Positions 32,355 through 44,272 of a DNA stretch of 64,000 bases are shown here, in pieces. Source of the stretch: Mastigamoeba balamuthi (taxonomy: Eukaryota; Evosea; Mastigamoebida; Mastigamoebidae); the NCBI GenBank assembly GCA_902651635.1, contig CACRSC010000040.1, positions 62,001-126,000 of the forward strand, read 5' to 3'. Under the pieces are notes generated by a model that did no database searches, was not told the DNA's origin, and saw only the letters and a list, made by a program, of their open reading frames with translations. How positions within the stretch are numbered: position 1 is the stretch's first letter; each line of letters opens with the position of its first letter. The position numbers were made by a program, and so were the translations under genes.

Positions 32355-32917
32355 TGTTGCCGCGAGTAAAAACTAATAAAATGTGGTGAGGAAAAAGAGG
32401 GCAGTGCGGGTTTCACAAATGGGCAGTGACACGTGGTTGGCTGCCCTCCGATCTAGCGGTTTTCAGGTTAATATCTCACGAACATTAAGTATCGGGCACA
32501 GGTCTACGACCACAATGGGTTCCGTGAGGTGCTCCGCAAATTACTGATTGGCACCGCACTATCATGTGGTGGCAGTGCTGACTGAATCATTTCTTCTTTA
32601 GTAATCGCCAAACCCTGCGATTTTATCTGTAGGAGAGTGATCGTACCAGCAAACATCTTCCTTCCCCTCAGCCCAGCAGTGGCACTGCGTTTCGCAACTG
32701 GCCATTCATTGTTCTTTCATTTCTTCTTATTAGGTTATTGACAGTCACTGTGAGACGCAGACTCCACGGCGTGATCCTATGCTACCAGAACGTAGTAATA
32801 CGTGCCACACCTCCTCAGGCGCTTTGATCCTTCTGGCTTCGAGGCGAGCAATAACGATATTTCACCACGATGATGGAGTGCCAATTATTCTGTATAAACG
32901 TGATAATACACTGTGTA
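32355..32917. other. Spacer between copies 7 and 8
   Basis: These 563 bp are AT-rich, with no recognised gene, RNA or remnant. Confidence 0.5.
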
Positions 32918-34518
32918 TTAACGAGATGAGGGAATCTGAGAGCCACCTAGAGAGTCGGAATTCACATCATGAAAGCTTCCCATGCTCGGGCCGAGGGGAG
33001 GGGGAATCTGTGGTATTGCAAGCGACATTGCCCCAATGCTGATGTCCGCCTCGCATATCTGTGGCATCACCAGTGGCGGCAGTGAAAGCAGTGGTCCCGA
33101 GACACCGCTGCTGTTGCTGCCGGAAAGGGCAACGCCAATGCTGCCCTGCATCCCGTTCATCTGAGTGATAACCGGAGACAACCCTGAGAGAGTGAGGTCT
33201 TTCGACGAGGCCTCAGCAGTGAAGTCGACAGAGGGCCCTTCAACTGGAATGTTGATCGTCGGCGGTGGCCGTTTGCGAAGCCTTCGTGCAGCCAGCACAG
33301 CGACAGTAACAACAACCAAGAGAGCTGCAACACCACCGACTAGCCCTCCCACCAGTGGGGCCACGATGCTCGTTGCCCTCGACGTTGTAATGACCGCTGG
33401 TGTGCTGGGGATGGTGTAGTTGCTCCGCCAGAACCCCAGGATCGCTGTAGAGCTGCGGTTGAGGATTGCGGCCCCATAGCTGGTTGTAGAGCATGTCAGG
33501 TTGCTGGCTGTCTGGCGTCCCAGCGTCCAATTTGTGCTCGCCAGCTCGAGGTTGAAGTCGCCGGACGCCGAGGACATGACAATTGTCCACGTGCAGAGGC
33601 TCTCGAGAACACTGCAGTTGGTGGCCTTGAGGGACAGGGAGGCCACGGAGCTGTCGTCTACCTGACGCTCTCCATCGGCATCGATGCCGAAGTACAGAGA
33701 CACATCGGAGAGAAGCTGAAGGCTGACCAGCGTCGTCGACGACGTGTTGGACAGCGCAGCCACCGCATTCCACTCGGTGTCGCCAGAGCTGGTCGTGAAG
33801 AAGGCGCTGCCGCCGCAGTTGCCCAGCCAGTAGCTGGTGTCCTGGATGTAGAGCCTCACGGGTCCGGCGTCCGCGGAGATCCACGTGGCGAGGGTGAGAG
33901 TGGAGGGCTTGTCGACGAGGCCCACAGTCCACCCCGCGTAGTTGTAGTTTGTGAACCACGAGGCGCAGTCGTAGTCGTAGGCCTTGGCGTAGCCGATGTA
34001 CTGGCCCCCCTGCTCAAACGACACCAGTGAGGGGTTCGACAGCCCCGCCACCTTGTTGAACGAGCACTGCGCCAAGACGAACACAGAGGCACTCAGTGAG
34101 CAAAACCCCGGACATAAATCTCTAATCAGAAATGTGTACAAGTGCTGAGCCGAGTGCGGGCTGGACTGCCACGATTCTGCCCGAGCCCGTGCCGTCGCTG
34201 CACAGATAGTAGCCCGGGTTCGCTGCCGGCATGATGGACACACCGCTGCCACCGTCGAGGGCGGGCACCTCGCGGAACATGAACTGCGCGTCCGAGTACA
34301 CGCGAGGCGTCGCGTACACTGCGCCGGCAACGTTTGAGAAAAATGAAATTCGGTAATCTCAACGCAAAATTGAGCTGCGCACAGTCCTTGCAGGCACTGC
34401 CACTTATTACCACGCGCATGGCCAGCGAGGTGTCCGAGGCCGAGTTGTATTGTGTGAACACGGTTGTGGCGAGCACTGCTGTCAGCAGGAGGGATGCGAG
34501 TGCTACAGTGCTCAACAT
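32918..34518 (-). CDS. Array copy 8: family member lacking the PSI domain
   Basis: There are three exons, 34383-34518, 34173-34318 and 32918-34066, giving 476 residues. The ectodomain (SFNKVAGLSNPSLVSFEQ, TLTLATWISADAGP, LGFWRSNYTIPSTPAVI) is like copy 7, but after AVI the frame passes straight through TTSRATSIVAP into the transmembrane helix. The cysteine-rich PSI module and intron 3, present in the other ten copies, are both absent. The frame is open to a normal tail (NIPVEGPSVDFTAE, IPQIPPPLGPSMGSF), so the gene looks functional. It appears to derive from a copy-7-like parent by a deletion from the pre-PSI linker into exon 4. Confidence 0.85.
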
Positions 34519-35540
34519 CTCTGTGGTTTAGTGGAAGTGCGGGATTCATGAGTGAGGGTGAGGGAGGCAAGAGAGATTTGCAGCGCAAAATCAAGTATCT
34601 TCAGGGTATGTTCTCGGTGAGTCGTGAACAATACAACCACCAGTATCCTCACGATCACCACCATTTTGGCTGATTAGAATAACTGAAGGTGGCTTAGTCC
34701 CACTGTTATTCAGCGGAATCCGGGAGTGCAGGCCCAAGCTAACAGCACTCGGCAGATACCGTGGTATTGGAAGTGCAACGTCATCAATTGGACAATAGAC
34801 TTTGCCTGATTCGCTATGGGCGTGTGCTGGAAATGTGCAGGATGTCACCCACTGATCTTCTTGGTCCGATTTTGTGCACCTGGAGTCGGCACTTCAATTC
34901 GGATTGATGCTCTCCTGTCTGATACCATTTGCGGTCTTCGTGGTCCTGCAACTGGAAGGGATTTCGAGTGGGTTACTGTGGCTGAACCACATTCCAATTC
35001 TGTAACATTTCTCCTCCTGTAAGCCACCAGACTTGTTCAGATGTGCATCACAATACATCAATTGACAATCTCACACAGTCAGTGGATGACACCTGCACGG
35101 TGAGCTCAGAGCTTGCCAGCACCAGTAAAGAAGGCAATCAGTGCAGCTTCCAATTTCTGCGGAAAGAACCACTGATGCTGTGGCATCAGTAGTCACTTTT
35201 GGCAAGACACACATGACGTTAATCTCAGGCAGAAACCGGGAGAAAAAGTGGCTGACCGGCACTGGGTTGAACCCAGACTATTCAGCCCCTTTAATGCCAT
35301 TTTGTGAATTGTTCGATTGTGAAAAACGGAAAAAAAACATTTTCGAAAATCTCTGTCGTGGAAATGACGTGGAGTAGGAGACTTGTCGACGGAGCAACTA
35401 CCTCTACCGCCCCGTGGCTATCAGCCCTCCACTACAATGCGCCGACCCCCAGTAACAATGGCCAGTGGGGTGCTCGAAAGGAGATGCAATTTGTTTTTGT
35501 TTTATGAAGTGCTTCAGCATAGGCATTGTATGTTGCATCC
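34519..35540. other. Spacer between copy 8 and the M6 peptidase gene
   Basis: This is the largest spacer in the array (1022 bp), AT-richer than average, with one TCAATTGA at 35058-35065 and a TCAATTGG at 34784. No gene is recognised. A few minus-strand Ser/Pro-rich frames faintly recall tails of the family but are not convincing. Confidence 0.45.
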
Positions 35541-38500
35541 CTAGAGGGCCAGGAGAGAGGCTGCCAGGACTGCCACAGAGGCGCTCAGAGCAGCGGCAGA
35601 GGACGAGAACGAAGACGACGTCTCCGTGCCGCTCTTTGCCTGCTCTCCCGACGTGGCAGAGCCGTGGGACAGCGTCTCGCTTGTGCTGCTGCGCGCCTTG
35701 CTCGAGGCGACCGGCGTGAGCGACACCGCGCTCGTCTCGTTGCTCAGAGCCGACGAGGACTCGGCCACTGGTGCCTGGGGCGTGGGCGCCACGCACTGGA
35801 CCCTTACGTCGTCGATGTAGAACCTGCCCTTGGACACCCAGTCCCAGATGATGTACATCGACTGGGCCCCGTTGGGCGCCACCGTCGCCGTGTTGTCCCC
35901 GACGGCGGCCATGAGCCAGTCGGACGACGGGTAGCCCAGCGCGTTCCACGCGAGGCCCCAGAAGACCGTCTGGGCCACGGAACTGCAGCCGGCGGGTGCC
36001 GATGCCTGCGAGGGCCCAAAGACGAACGAGATGGAGACGTTGGTGCAGCCCGAGACGTTGAAGCCGACGGGGACCGCGAGGTTGTTGTGGCAGTGGTCGG
36101 GGTCGAATGTCAGGGCGTTGCCGCTCGCCGACCCGCAGACGTCCGAGGGTCGCGCGCAGAGGACGTTGGACCACGACGCAGGCTCGACGGTCTCGAGCGA
36201 GTCGGACCACGGGAGGCCCAGCAGCCCCAGGCGCCTCGGCGCCACCAGCAGCGCGGCGGGGCTCGCGGAGGGCGTCGACCAGTCGTAGTAGATCCACACG
36301 GTCCCCGCGTACACAACGGCCCCTGCAGGGCCCGTCGACACGAACGTCACGGGGCCCTTGGTGACGCTGCCCGAGTAGAGGAAGTAGATGTCGCCGCTCT
36401 GCGTGAGGACCGCCTGGAACGTGAGGGCTGCGGTGTTCCACTGCACTGCATAGCACTGCTGCCCTGCCGCTCCGAACTGCGCTGTGCACGCAAAGCTCCG
36501 GACCAGCGCCGAAGTTGCCGCGGCACCGCCTGAGTACGGCGCGATGGTGGGGTTCTTGCCGCCGCCGTTGATTGCGAGGTTGATGGACACGAAGTTGATG
36601 AACCCCTGCAAGGGTAATCGACGTAAGAAATTGAGTGAAAACCTATCACGAATGATGTCACGCACTGCTGCGCCGATGAACGCCTTTGTGTAGTCAGCAC
36701 CACCGAAGTTGAACGCGAATGGCAACTCCACGGTGCCGAAGCCGTTGCGGAACGTGACGTTGGCCGCCGTGCTGTCCATGGGGACAAGAGAGAGGCCGAA
36801 CTTCTCGATGAAGCTGTACTCCCTCGTCGGCGGCGCAATTCCGCCCTGGCCCCACACGCACGACCCACACCCGGTGTCCGTCCACGGCTTCACAGATGCC
36901 TCGAGGGTCCGCGTGTTGACGCTGGCGCTGAACGAGACGCAGGACGCCGACTCGTTGTCGAGCAGTGTGTTGGGCATCACAGTGCTGTCGTTGGCCCCGC
37001 AGTACATCGACTGGCTCGCGCCGTTCGAGAGCACGTCGTTGGCGGACTTGATCTCAAGGGGAGTCGTCTGGTTCCTCCGAAGCAGCTTCATGATGACGCT
37101 GGCTGCACTCACGCGCGTCGACTCGGGGGCCGCGGCCTCGTTGATGTGCCACACAATCACACCGCTGCCCGGAGTGTACTTGTCGCAGCCCACCTGCTGC
37201 CTGTTCTCCACGAGGAAGTACTCGCCGATTCCACTGTGGGCCTTTGCCGTCCCCCACTCCCAGTCGACGCCGTTGGGGTTGGCGCCGAACTGCAGCACCT
37301 GCGGAGCGTGAGGTCATTTTGACTTCAATTTGTGTTCCAAAAATGTTGACGCACTGCATTGCGGTCCAGGGCGGCCGGCTTGAGCGTGAATGAGGCGGTG
37401 TCCGCCGCGGACACAACTGTGGGAGTGAGCCACCCCTGCACTGTAGTGTCAGCACTCGGGGAAGCAGTGACGTTGAGGCACGCACGAGGTAGCTGCGGAG
37501 GAACGGGGAGATCATTCCGGGGTTGTTGCCGTTGTTGTTCCAGCAGCCGATGTCCATCAGGCAGTAGTAGCCCACGAAGCTGTTGCCGCTGTCCTGGTCG
37601 TAGACGTCGAGCAGGCCCAGCGTGTGGCCGAGCTCGTGCGAGATGGTGCCGATGTGGAACGGCTCTGTGCAGTCGCCCACGTTCTCTCCGATGACCACGT
37701 GCTCCCCGAACGCCACCCCCTGCGCCTCGACACGCAGCCCAGCGCCCAGCTGCATGAACGCCCACACGTTGGGGCACCGCGCGATACCGGCGGCCGTCAG
37801 CCCCGAGTTCTCTCCGCCGGCGACGACGAGGACGACGTGCAGCTCCGAGCCGTCGATGAGGCCGTCGGCGTTGAGGTCGAACGACTCGAGGTCGAGGAAC
37901 TCGGCCGCGGCCAGCAGAGCGCCGCGCTGCACGCAGTCGTAGTCGGTGTTCCTGCCCGTCTTGGAGCGGTTGAGCCACGCGCAGTTGACCGTCACGGGGC
38001 CGATGACGCCGTCGTTGGCGTCGCCCGAGGTCTCCGGGGCGACGGAGAACTGAAACTTCCCGTCGGACTGTATTGCGTAGTACGAGTTCACCGTGTCGCC
38101 CTCTGTCGAGCTCGCGTTGAACACCTTCCGCAGGATGCTGGCGTGCGCGTGTGAGCTCGCTGCTCGCTCCTGAGGGCGGTCTGGGAGGGGAGAGTGCGCA
38201 CTGCTCCTTGGTGCCGGCGCGCGTGGCGTAGTCCGGGTACTGCACGAGCACAACCACCAGTGGCTCCGTCGCGCGGGTCTTGGCGCGCCGGGAGACAGAG
38301 GCTGAGAGGTCCTGGGCGAAGCGCGCTCTCTTGGCGTTGGCCTCTGCATCCCAGCTGTCGGGCATCGTCGCGGGGCTGTTTGCTGCCTGCTGCTCCGCTT
38401 GCCTCCGCGTCCTCAGGGGCTCCGCGGGCTGCCCGCTGCGGTCAAAGTACGACGGCGTGCCGTCGTCGTGCACGTAGACCCTCCTGCCTTCCGCGTCGAC

Positions 38501-38743
38501 GTAGCGAGTCCCCGTGACTGTCGGTGGCAAACCCGAGGAGTTAACTAAGAGCCAAGCAACACAATGAGCTGAGAGCTGCAGGAGTGCCGTACACTCGTCT
38601 CCAGTGGCCCAAACGCGCAGGGCTGTGCCGTCCTCGAGGGGCAGGTCGTAGGGACCGGGGAACGCAGGCACAGCTGCGACGAGTGCCGCTGAGGCGCAGA
38701 GGAGCAGCAGCAGCGCGCCGAGTGGGTGCTGACGTTGTTGCAT
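35541..38743 (-). CDS. M6 family metallopeptidase, secreted or GPI-anchored
   Basis: Six exons (38593-38743, 38202-38517, 37486-38137, 37355-37435, 36666-37298, 35541-36605) give 965 residues. Features in order: signal peptide (GALLLLLCASAALVAA), propeptide with the M6-type GDEF motif recreated by splicing out 38518-38592, and the catalytic zinc site HELGHTLGLLDVYD at about residue 323 (HExxHxxGxxD). The family pattern then continues with YCLMDIGCWN, GWLTP and GEYFLVENRQQVGCD. A large beta-rich C-terminal region follows, then a Ser/Thr-rich stretch and a hydrophobic end (SVAVLAASLLAL) with no following charge, as in a GPI-attachment signal. M6 peptidases (immune inhibitor A type) degrade extracellular proteins. 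Its place inside the array suggests action at the same surface; that is inference. Confidence 0.88.
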
Positions 38744-39670
38744 TGTGTTACCCAGTGCTCCAGTGGAGTCGCTGCGCTTGGCTCGAAGGTGTCAACAAAA
38801 TGAACCAGCCGGCATATCGGTGCGATTAAATAGTCACCCGAGTGGACAATGCGGGCCTCAATTACACTGCTGTTCTGGAACATGGGCCCAAATGCGGTCA
38901 GAGGGCATTGCCCGAGCGCCGTGGAATGCGAGGTGTTCTGATGTGCATTCGCTCGGTGCAGCGACTCGATGGCAATCCCCCACGTGTATTCCTCTGAGCG
39001 GGAGCGTTGCTGAGGAACTGTACTGCCCCTGAACCAGTGGAGTCTCCCTAGCAAGCGAATTGTCCACGCGAGTTCAACTGAGAACATGTGGAGGTGCACT
39101 CGAAGAGCACACAAAATGCACATCACCCAGGAAGCTGGGAGTTGGCCCGGCGCAGATGGATTGCAAGGCTCATTGAGTCTCTCCCAGTGGTAAGCGTGTA
39201 TGTCACGAGGGCCAGTGCGAGACTGAGGAAGCACTACGTGGCCCCCAATGTGGAGGTTCAGAAGACCCCAGAGGGCATCGACGTGCATTTGTCCACAATT
39301 CGTTGCCGTGCCGAAAGATCTCCTCGGGGCCGAGCCAAACCGGACTTCCTATTCGGGTCCCAGCTCGGGTTGGTCATCTTCTTTGTCTCGGGGTGCGAGG
39401 ACTGCCGGGCGTTCCCCGTTGATGTGTCTGTTTCTCACTTGGGCCTCTGCCATCTCCCACGGCACATGCAGCCAGAGGGCGCGTGACTGCGGTCTCAGCC
39501 CGGCAGATTCAGAGCGCCGCCTGCTGAGCCCCAGTGCCGCCAGCCCGTGCTCGCTGGTGGAACCAATTTGAACCTGTGGCAGCACTTTGGTGGACCGCAG
39601 TCGAGGATGGCCTTGGCCGACTTTATTATCATGTCTTACAACATGGGTGTTCTGGCGCCTAGCGGGCCAC
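38744..39670. other. Spacer between the M6 gene and copy 9
   Basis: 927 bp. One plus-strand frame of about 130 codons (39088-39486) has no recognisable feature and is probably chance. No RNA gene or remnant was seen. Confidence 0.45.
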
Positions 39671-41439
39671 TCACTGCTGCGTGAGCGTGTCGTCTGAGAA
39701 CAGGGACACGGGCTGCACCATCTCCGCCGACACCGTCTGCGCACTTGTCGCTGCGTAGCTCAGAGTCGTCACGAAGACCGTCGCCACCCCCGGGGGCACC
39801 GCCATGACGTCCGAGCCGCTGCTGCGGGTCCCGTTGGCCGCCGAGACGCTACCGGGCATTGGGGCCGTCGTCCCCAGCGAGGCGAAGTCGAGAGCCGTGA
39901 AGACCCCTGGCGCCTCCAACTCCACCGGGAGGTTGACGACCGCGGGAGCTCTTCCGCGGACGCCCCGCGTGACCAGCGCCGCAGCGACGACGACCGCGGA
40001 GAGCACCGCGAGCCCCCCGACGATGCCCCCGACCAGCGGGGCCACCAGGCTGGCCTTCCCGCTGCCGTGGCTCCCGCGCGGAGGCCTGCGGTGCCCGTGA
40101 GACTGCGCAAGAGGGGCCGGAAGTGGGGACCGCGCACGCCGGAGCCACGCAGGTGTTGAAGAGCCACTGGGACGCCGAGCAGTTGGAGGGCCGCGCCGCA
40201 GTGCCCTCGGAGCAGACGCCCGTGTCGGCGCACCAGCCGCACGGCAGGGGCGCCGTGGCGCAGGTCCTGCAGAGCTTGTAGTTGGCGCAGCTGCCGGGCG
40301 CCGCTGCCTCCTCGCTGGAGCTGTTGTCGGCGGGGGCGACGACCTCCGGGGTGTTGGGGATGTCGTAGGCGACGCGCCAGAGCCCCAGCGTGGCGCCCTG
40401 GCCGAGGCGGACGACCGCGGCGCCGGCGGTGGCCCCGGGGCACTGGGGCGTCGTGCTGTTGGCCTGCACGTCGAGCGTCCAGTTGCCGCCGGCCACGCGG
40501 AGGCTCAGGACGCCGGATGTCTCGCTCTGGGGGACATCCACGGCCCACGTGCAGTCGCTGGGGCGTGCGCGGCAGTCGGACAGCGTCGCAGGAGCACTGG
40601 TGCCGTTGCGGCTCTGCGGGGCTGCCAGGAACAGCGAACTGTTGGCGACCAGTCGCAGGCTGAAGGCCGCCGCCGACTTAGCGCTCGCATCGAGGGCGGG
40701 GACCGCGTCCCACGCCGTCGTGTCGCCGTAGCTGTTCAGGAAGGCGACGGCGCCGTGGCAGCTGCCCAGGGAGCTGCTCGTGTGCTGCAGGTAGATCTGC
40801 ACGGGACCGCTGTCCGAGGTGACCCACGTGGCGAGCGAGGGGAACGCGGGCCTGGAGACGAGGCCCACGGTCCAGCCGGGCTTGCCGTCGAACCACACAG
40901 CGCAGTCGTAGTCGTAGGCCTTGGCGTAGCCGATGTACCTGCCCCCCTGCTCAAACGACACCAGCGACGGGTTCGACAGCCCCGCCACCTTCTTGAACGA
41001 GCACTGTGCAGCGCCAGCGCAGCAGTGAGAAGAAGGCGGGACAGAATGGGCAGAACGGAACGGGGGAATGAGGCGGACCAGAGCTGCAGAGGGCGGAGAA
41101 ATCAGAGCCACCAGTCGGCCGCTTCGGTCCGCGTCGTCGCAGATGTAGTAGCCCGGGTTGGCAGAGGGCGTCAGGGAGACACCCCCGCTGCCGTCGAGCG
41201 CGGGGACCTCGCGGAACATGAACTGCGCGTCGGAGTAGAGGCGCTTTGTCGCGTACACTGCGCGGGTGCTGCTGAGTTGCGTGCAACGCCCAGTGCTCAC
41301 AGTCTCTGCAGGAGCCACCGATGACGACGCGCATCGCGAGGGAGGTGTCCGCGGCCGAGTGGTACTGCGTGAACATGGAGCACATCGCAGCGGCGGGCAG
41401 CAGCGCCAGCACGTAGGCGACTGGATATCTGCACTTCAT
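39671..41439 (-). CDS. Array copy 9: AbfB-like/PSI-domain single-pass surface protein (diverged subgroup)
   Basis: Exons 41301-41439, 41112-41257, 40138-41003 and 39671-40085 give 521 residues. With copies 10 and 11 it forms a more diverged subgroup: QYHSAADTSLAMRV at the N-terminus, GGRYIGYAKAYDYDCAVWFDGKPGW in exon 3 (positions near 40870-40950), CRTCATAPLPCGWCADTGVC in the PSI module, and a short, different tail (VNLPVELEAPGVF, ending DDTLTQQ). The exon structure, phases and the 146-nt exon 2 are the same as in the main group. The juxtamembrane motif has changed from NIPVEGASVDF to NLPVELEAPGVF. Confidence 0.83.
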
Positions 41440-42205
41440 AGCGGGAGAGGAGGAATGCGGTCCTCTGATGAAAACGGAGTCTGTCTTTGATCTCGAGGCA
41501 GGCTTGCAAAACCCTGGGACCTCCTATGAAGCAGCCACGCGGCAGACATATCTTGCGAAAACCGAGCGAAAACAGCAGTTCGTGTGGTGAAGCCGAGGAT
41601 GGGATGAGTGTTGGAATCACTTTGAGGCGGTGTACCATTGGGTTGTCACCTGGGGATTCATAACGCCGAGACCTGAAGTTGCCAATGCACGGGCGCCCAC
41701 GTTCAGTTCCTCAGCAATGGGGATGCCGCCTTCGTATGGGAATTCGCAGAACGACCTGGAATACCCTCGTTTTCCAAGCATTCTCAGTGGTGCTGCCAGA
41801 AATGGTGTGAAATGCACCATCGGTCTTGGGCCGCGTTTTCCTCCTGCAGGCAGCTGAGCTCTCCTCGCCCGGAGGCTGTGGGCGCGTGTGTGCTTCATGC
41901 TGGTCCGAACTGTTTTCGTGGTCACGGGACATCGACGTGCAATGCAACAATTCGAGCCGAGAGAAAAGAACTTTGTGTCCCATCGAACATCCGGGGCTTT
42001 CGTCCACTTGTCCACTGTAACTTCGCCGGCTGTCCCCTTGCCGAACCTGGCATTAATCCGCCGGCAGGAGATTCTCTGTCGGCAAGACTGACGCAGCCAG
42101 CGCCATCTGGCAGCGCGTCGATATCGACACATTCCCAATTGAGCTCCTCCTTGTGTACACTCCACTCACACCAGCACTGCCTCTGTCCGGGTCTGTTCTG
42201 CAGCA
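41440..42205. promoter_or_regulatory. Divergent intergenic region between copies 9 and 10
   Basis: These 766 bp separate the oppositely oriented start codons of copy 9 (-) and copy 10 (+), the only divergent pair in the array, so both promoters must lie here. I see no TATA box at a standard distance and no coding sequence. Confidence 0.45.
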
Positions 42206-44006
42206 ATGTTCAATACCGCCCTCATCGCCGTCGTCGTCTCCGTGGTGCTGGTGGTGGTGCCTTCCGCTGCACTGGACTCTGCCCTCGTGCAGTACAGCTC
42301 TGCTTCGGACACCACCCTCGAGATGCGAGTCGCCGTCGGTGGGACTTGCAGAGACTGTGCGGCTCCCTCTGCTGTCCTTGCAAGCCTCCTTCTCATCCCC
42401 TGGCTCCGTAGTGTACGCGACTCCGCGGCTCTACGCAGAGGCGCAGTTCATGTTCCGCGAGGTCACAGCCATCGACGGCAGCGATGGCGTCTCGCTCGTC
42501 CCCGCGGCAAACGAGGACTCGTTCGTCTGCGACGACGGCACGGGCTCCGGCCGCCTCGTCGTCAAGAGCTCTCCGCGGTCCCCTTCTCTGGTGCTGCCTC
42601 TCCTCCCAGCCTCTCGCATTCCGCGCTCACTTAGACCGCGCGGTTGTGCTGTGCAGTGTTCGTTCAAGAAGGTGGCGGGGCTGTCGAACCCCTCGCTGGT
42701 GTCGTTTGAGCAGGGGGGCAGGTACATCGGCTATGCCAAGGCCTACGACTACGACTGCGCCGCGTGGTTCGACGGCAAGCCCGGCTGGACAGTGGGCCTC
42801 GTTCCCAGGCCCGCGGCGTCGGCCCTCGCCACCGCCACGTGGGTGTCGTCCGACGTCGGTCCGGTGGTGCTCTACGCGCAGTCCACGAGCTACTTCCTGG
42901 GCAACTGCAGCGGTGACGCCATCTTCACCGGCAGCGGCGACATCATGTGGGAGGTCGTCCCCGCGCTCGCCCGCAACATCTCGCCGACGGCTGTGAGCCT
43001 GAGGCTCCGCTCCAACGCGTCGCTGTTCCTCGGCGTCGACCCAACGGGCGAGCGGCAGCTGCACGACGGCTCCGCGACCTACGTGCCCATCAAGGTATCC
43101 GACTGCGCAGGCAGGGAGGCCGACTGCACGTGGGACATCGCTCGGCCGTCGTCGGACGTGTCCGGCGTCGTGGCACTGCGGCTCGCGGGCAGCAACTGGA
43201 CGCTGGACCGCCAGTCGCACACGGCCGCCTGCGCTGCCGCCAACAACGGCGTTGGCGTGCTCTCGTCCACCTCAAGCGCCACGCTGGGGCTCTGGCGCGC
43301 GGCGCACTACATACCCAACACGCCCGCCGTCGTTGTTAACGAGACCAGCGAGAGCGCGCACGTGCGGCTGCTGAGCTGCTCCGACTTCAAACTGTGCAGG
43401 TCCTGCGTCACCGCCTCCATGTCGTGCGGCTGGTGCTCGGCCACCTCCACGTGCACACAGGGCACAGCGGAGAGCCCGGGGAACTGCTCGGCGTCCCAGT
43501 GGCTCTTCAACACCTGTGTTGCCGAAACGTGCGTGCTACATGCTCTCTGTGTTCTATTGTTCTGATCAGCACTGAACAATTCCGCATAACGCAGTCACGA
43601 TGGGTCGACGGCACAGACGAGCATCGTGGCGCCTCTGGTCGGCGGCATCGTCGGAGGCGTCGCTGTGCTGTCCGCGGTCGTGGTGGCTGCCGTGCTGATC
43701 GCGAGGAAGAAGAACAGGCGGCAGCCCACAGTGGTCAACCTGCCGGTCGAGGGGGCGCCTGTGGGCTTCACCATGGACCTCACCGAGGCGACCTCTGTGG
43801 CCATGCAGCTCGCGAGCACCTGCACTGCATCAGGTGTCGCCGCAGACTCGGGTAGTAGCGGTTCCGGGCCCGTCGCCGCGCTGCCTGTGGGGATGTTTGC
43901 CCCACAGCTGCCCGACAACCCCTCTCTGGAGCTGCCGCCGGCCTCTATGGGCTGTTTTGTTGTGTCCGGCGCCACTGCGTCGGTCGAGCCACAGATGTCT
44001 CAGTAG
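42206..44006 (+). CDS. Array copy 10: AbfB-like/PSI-domain surface protein, inverted orientation
   Basis: Exons 42206-42356, 42412-42557, 42657-43528 and 43595-44006 give 526 residues. It is the only array member on the plus strand. The signal peptide (ALIAVVVSVVLVVVPSAAL) is followed by VQYSSASDTTLEMRV, EAQFMFREVTAIDGSDGVS, SFKKVAGLSNPSLVSFEQ, CRSCVTASMSCGWCSATSTC, APLVGGIVGGVAVLSAVVV and VNLPVEGAPVGF. Motif order, exon phases and the 146-nt exon 2 match the minus-strand copies, so it arose by duplication with inversion, not independently. It is closest to copy 11 (QYSSA, the APVGF/APVAF tail). Confidence 0.85.
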
Positions 44007-44049
44007 TCCATCGGTGTCTTTCGTTCAGAGCCCAAAGAACCTTCGGAGT

Positions 44050-44057
44050 CAATAAAT
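44050..44057 (+). terminator. Polyadenylation signal of copy 10
   Basis: AATAAA lies about 45 nt after the stop codon of copy 10, in the right place for a cleavage/polyadenylation signal. It falls in the 266-bp convergent gap between copies 10 and 11. Confidence 0.5.
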
Positions 44058-44272
44058 GACAAGTGTCCACATTCGACTGTCTGGTGCAGGAAGGTGCGTG
44101 AAGGAGAAATGTGCGGTACTCTGTCCGTCCGAGGTCTTCTTTTGCGTTCGCAGTGCCAAAGAGGATAGATGAGGAACTCACAGCGATTGGCCCGCCTCCT
44201 GTTGTCAAAAAGAAGGGGACGGTGTTCTTCTAAACTCTGCACAGTTTCCTTGCGGAGGCGAGTCAGCGGGTC

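Noticed and set aside
35541-38743. M6 peptidase gene as a horizontally acquired bacterial toxin-like protease
   Set aside because: It has five typical introns, local codon use and a eukaryotic GPI-like end, so a recent bacterial origin is not supported.
39088-39486. Plus-strand 132-codon frame between the M6 gene and copy 9
   Set aside because: No signal peptide, domain or codon pattern like the other genes; likely chance in GC-rich DNA.
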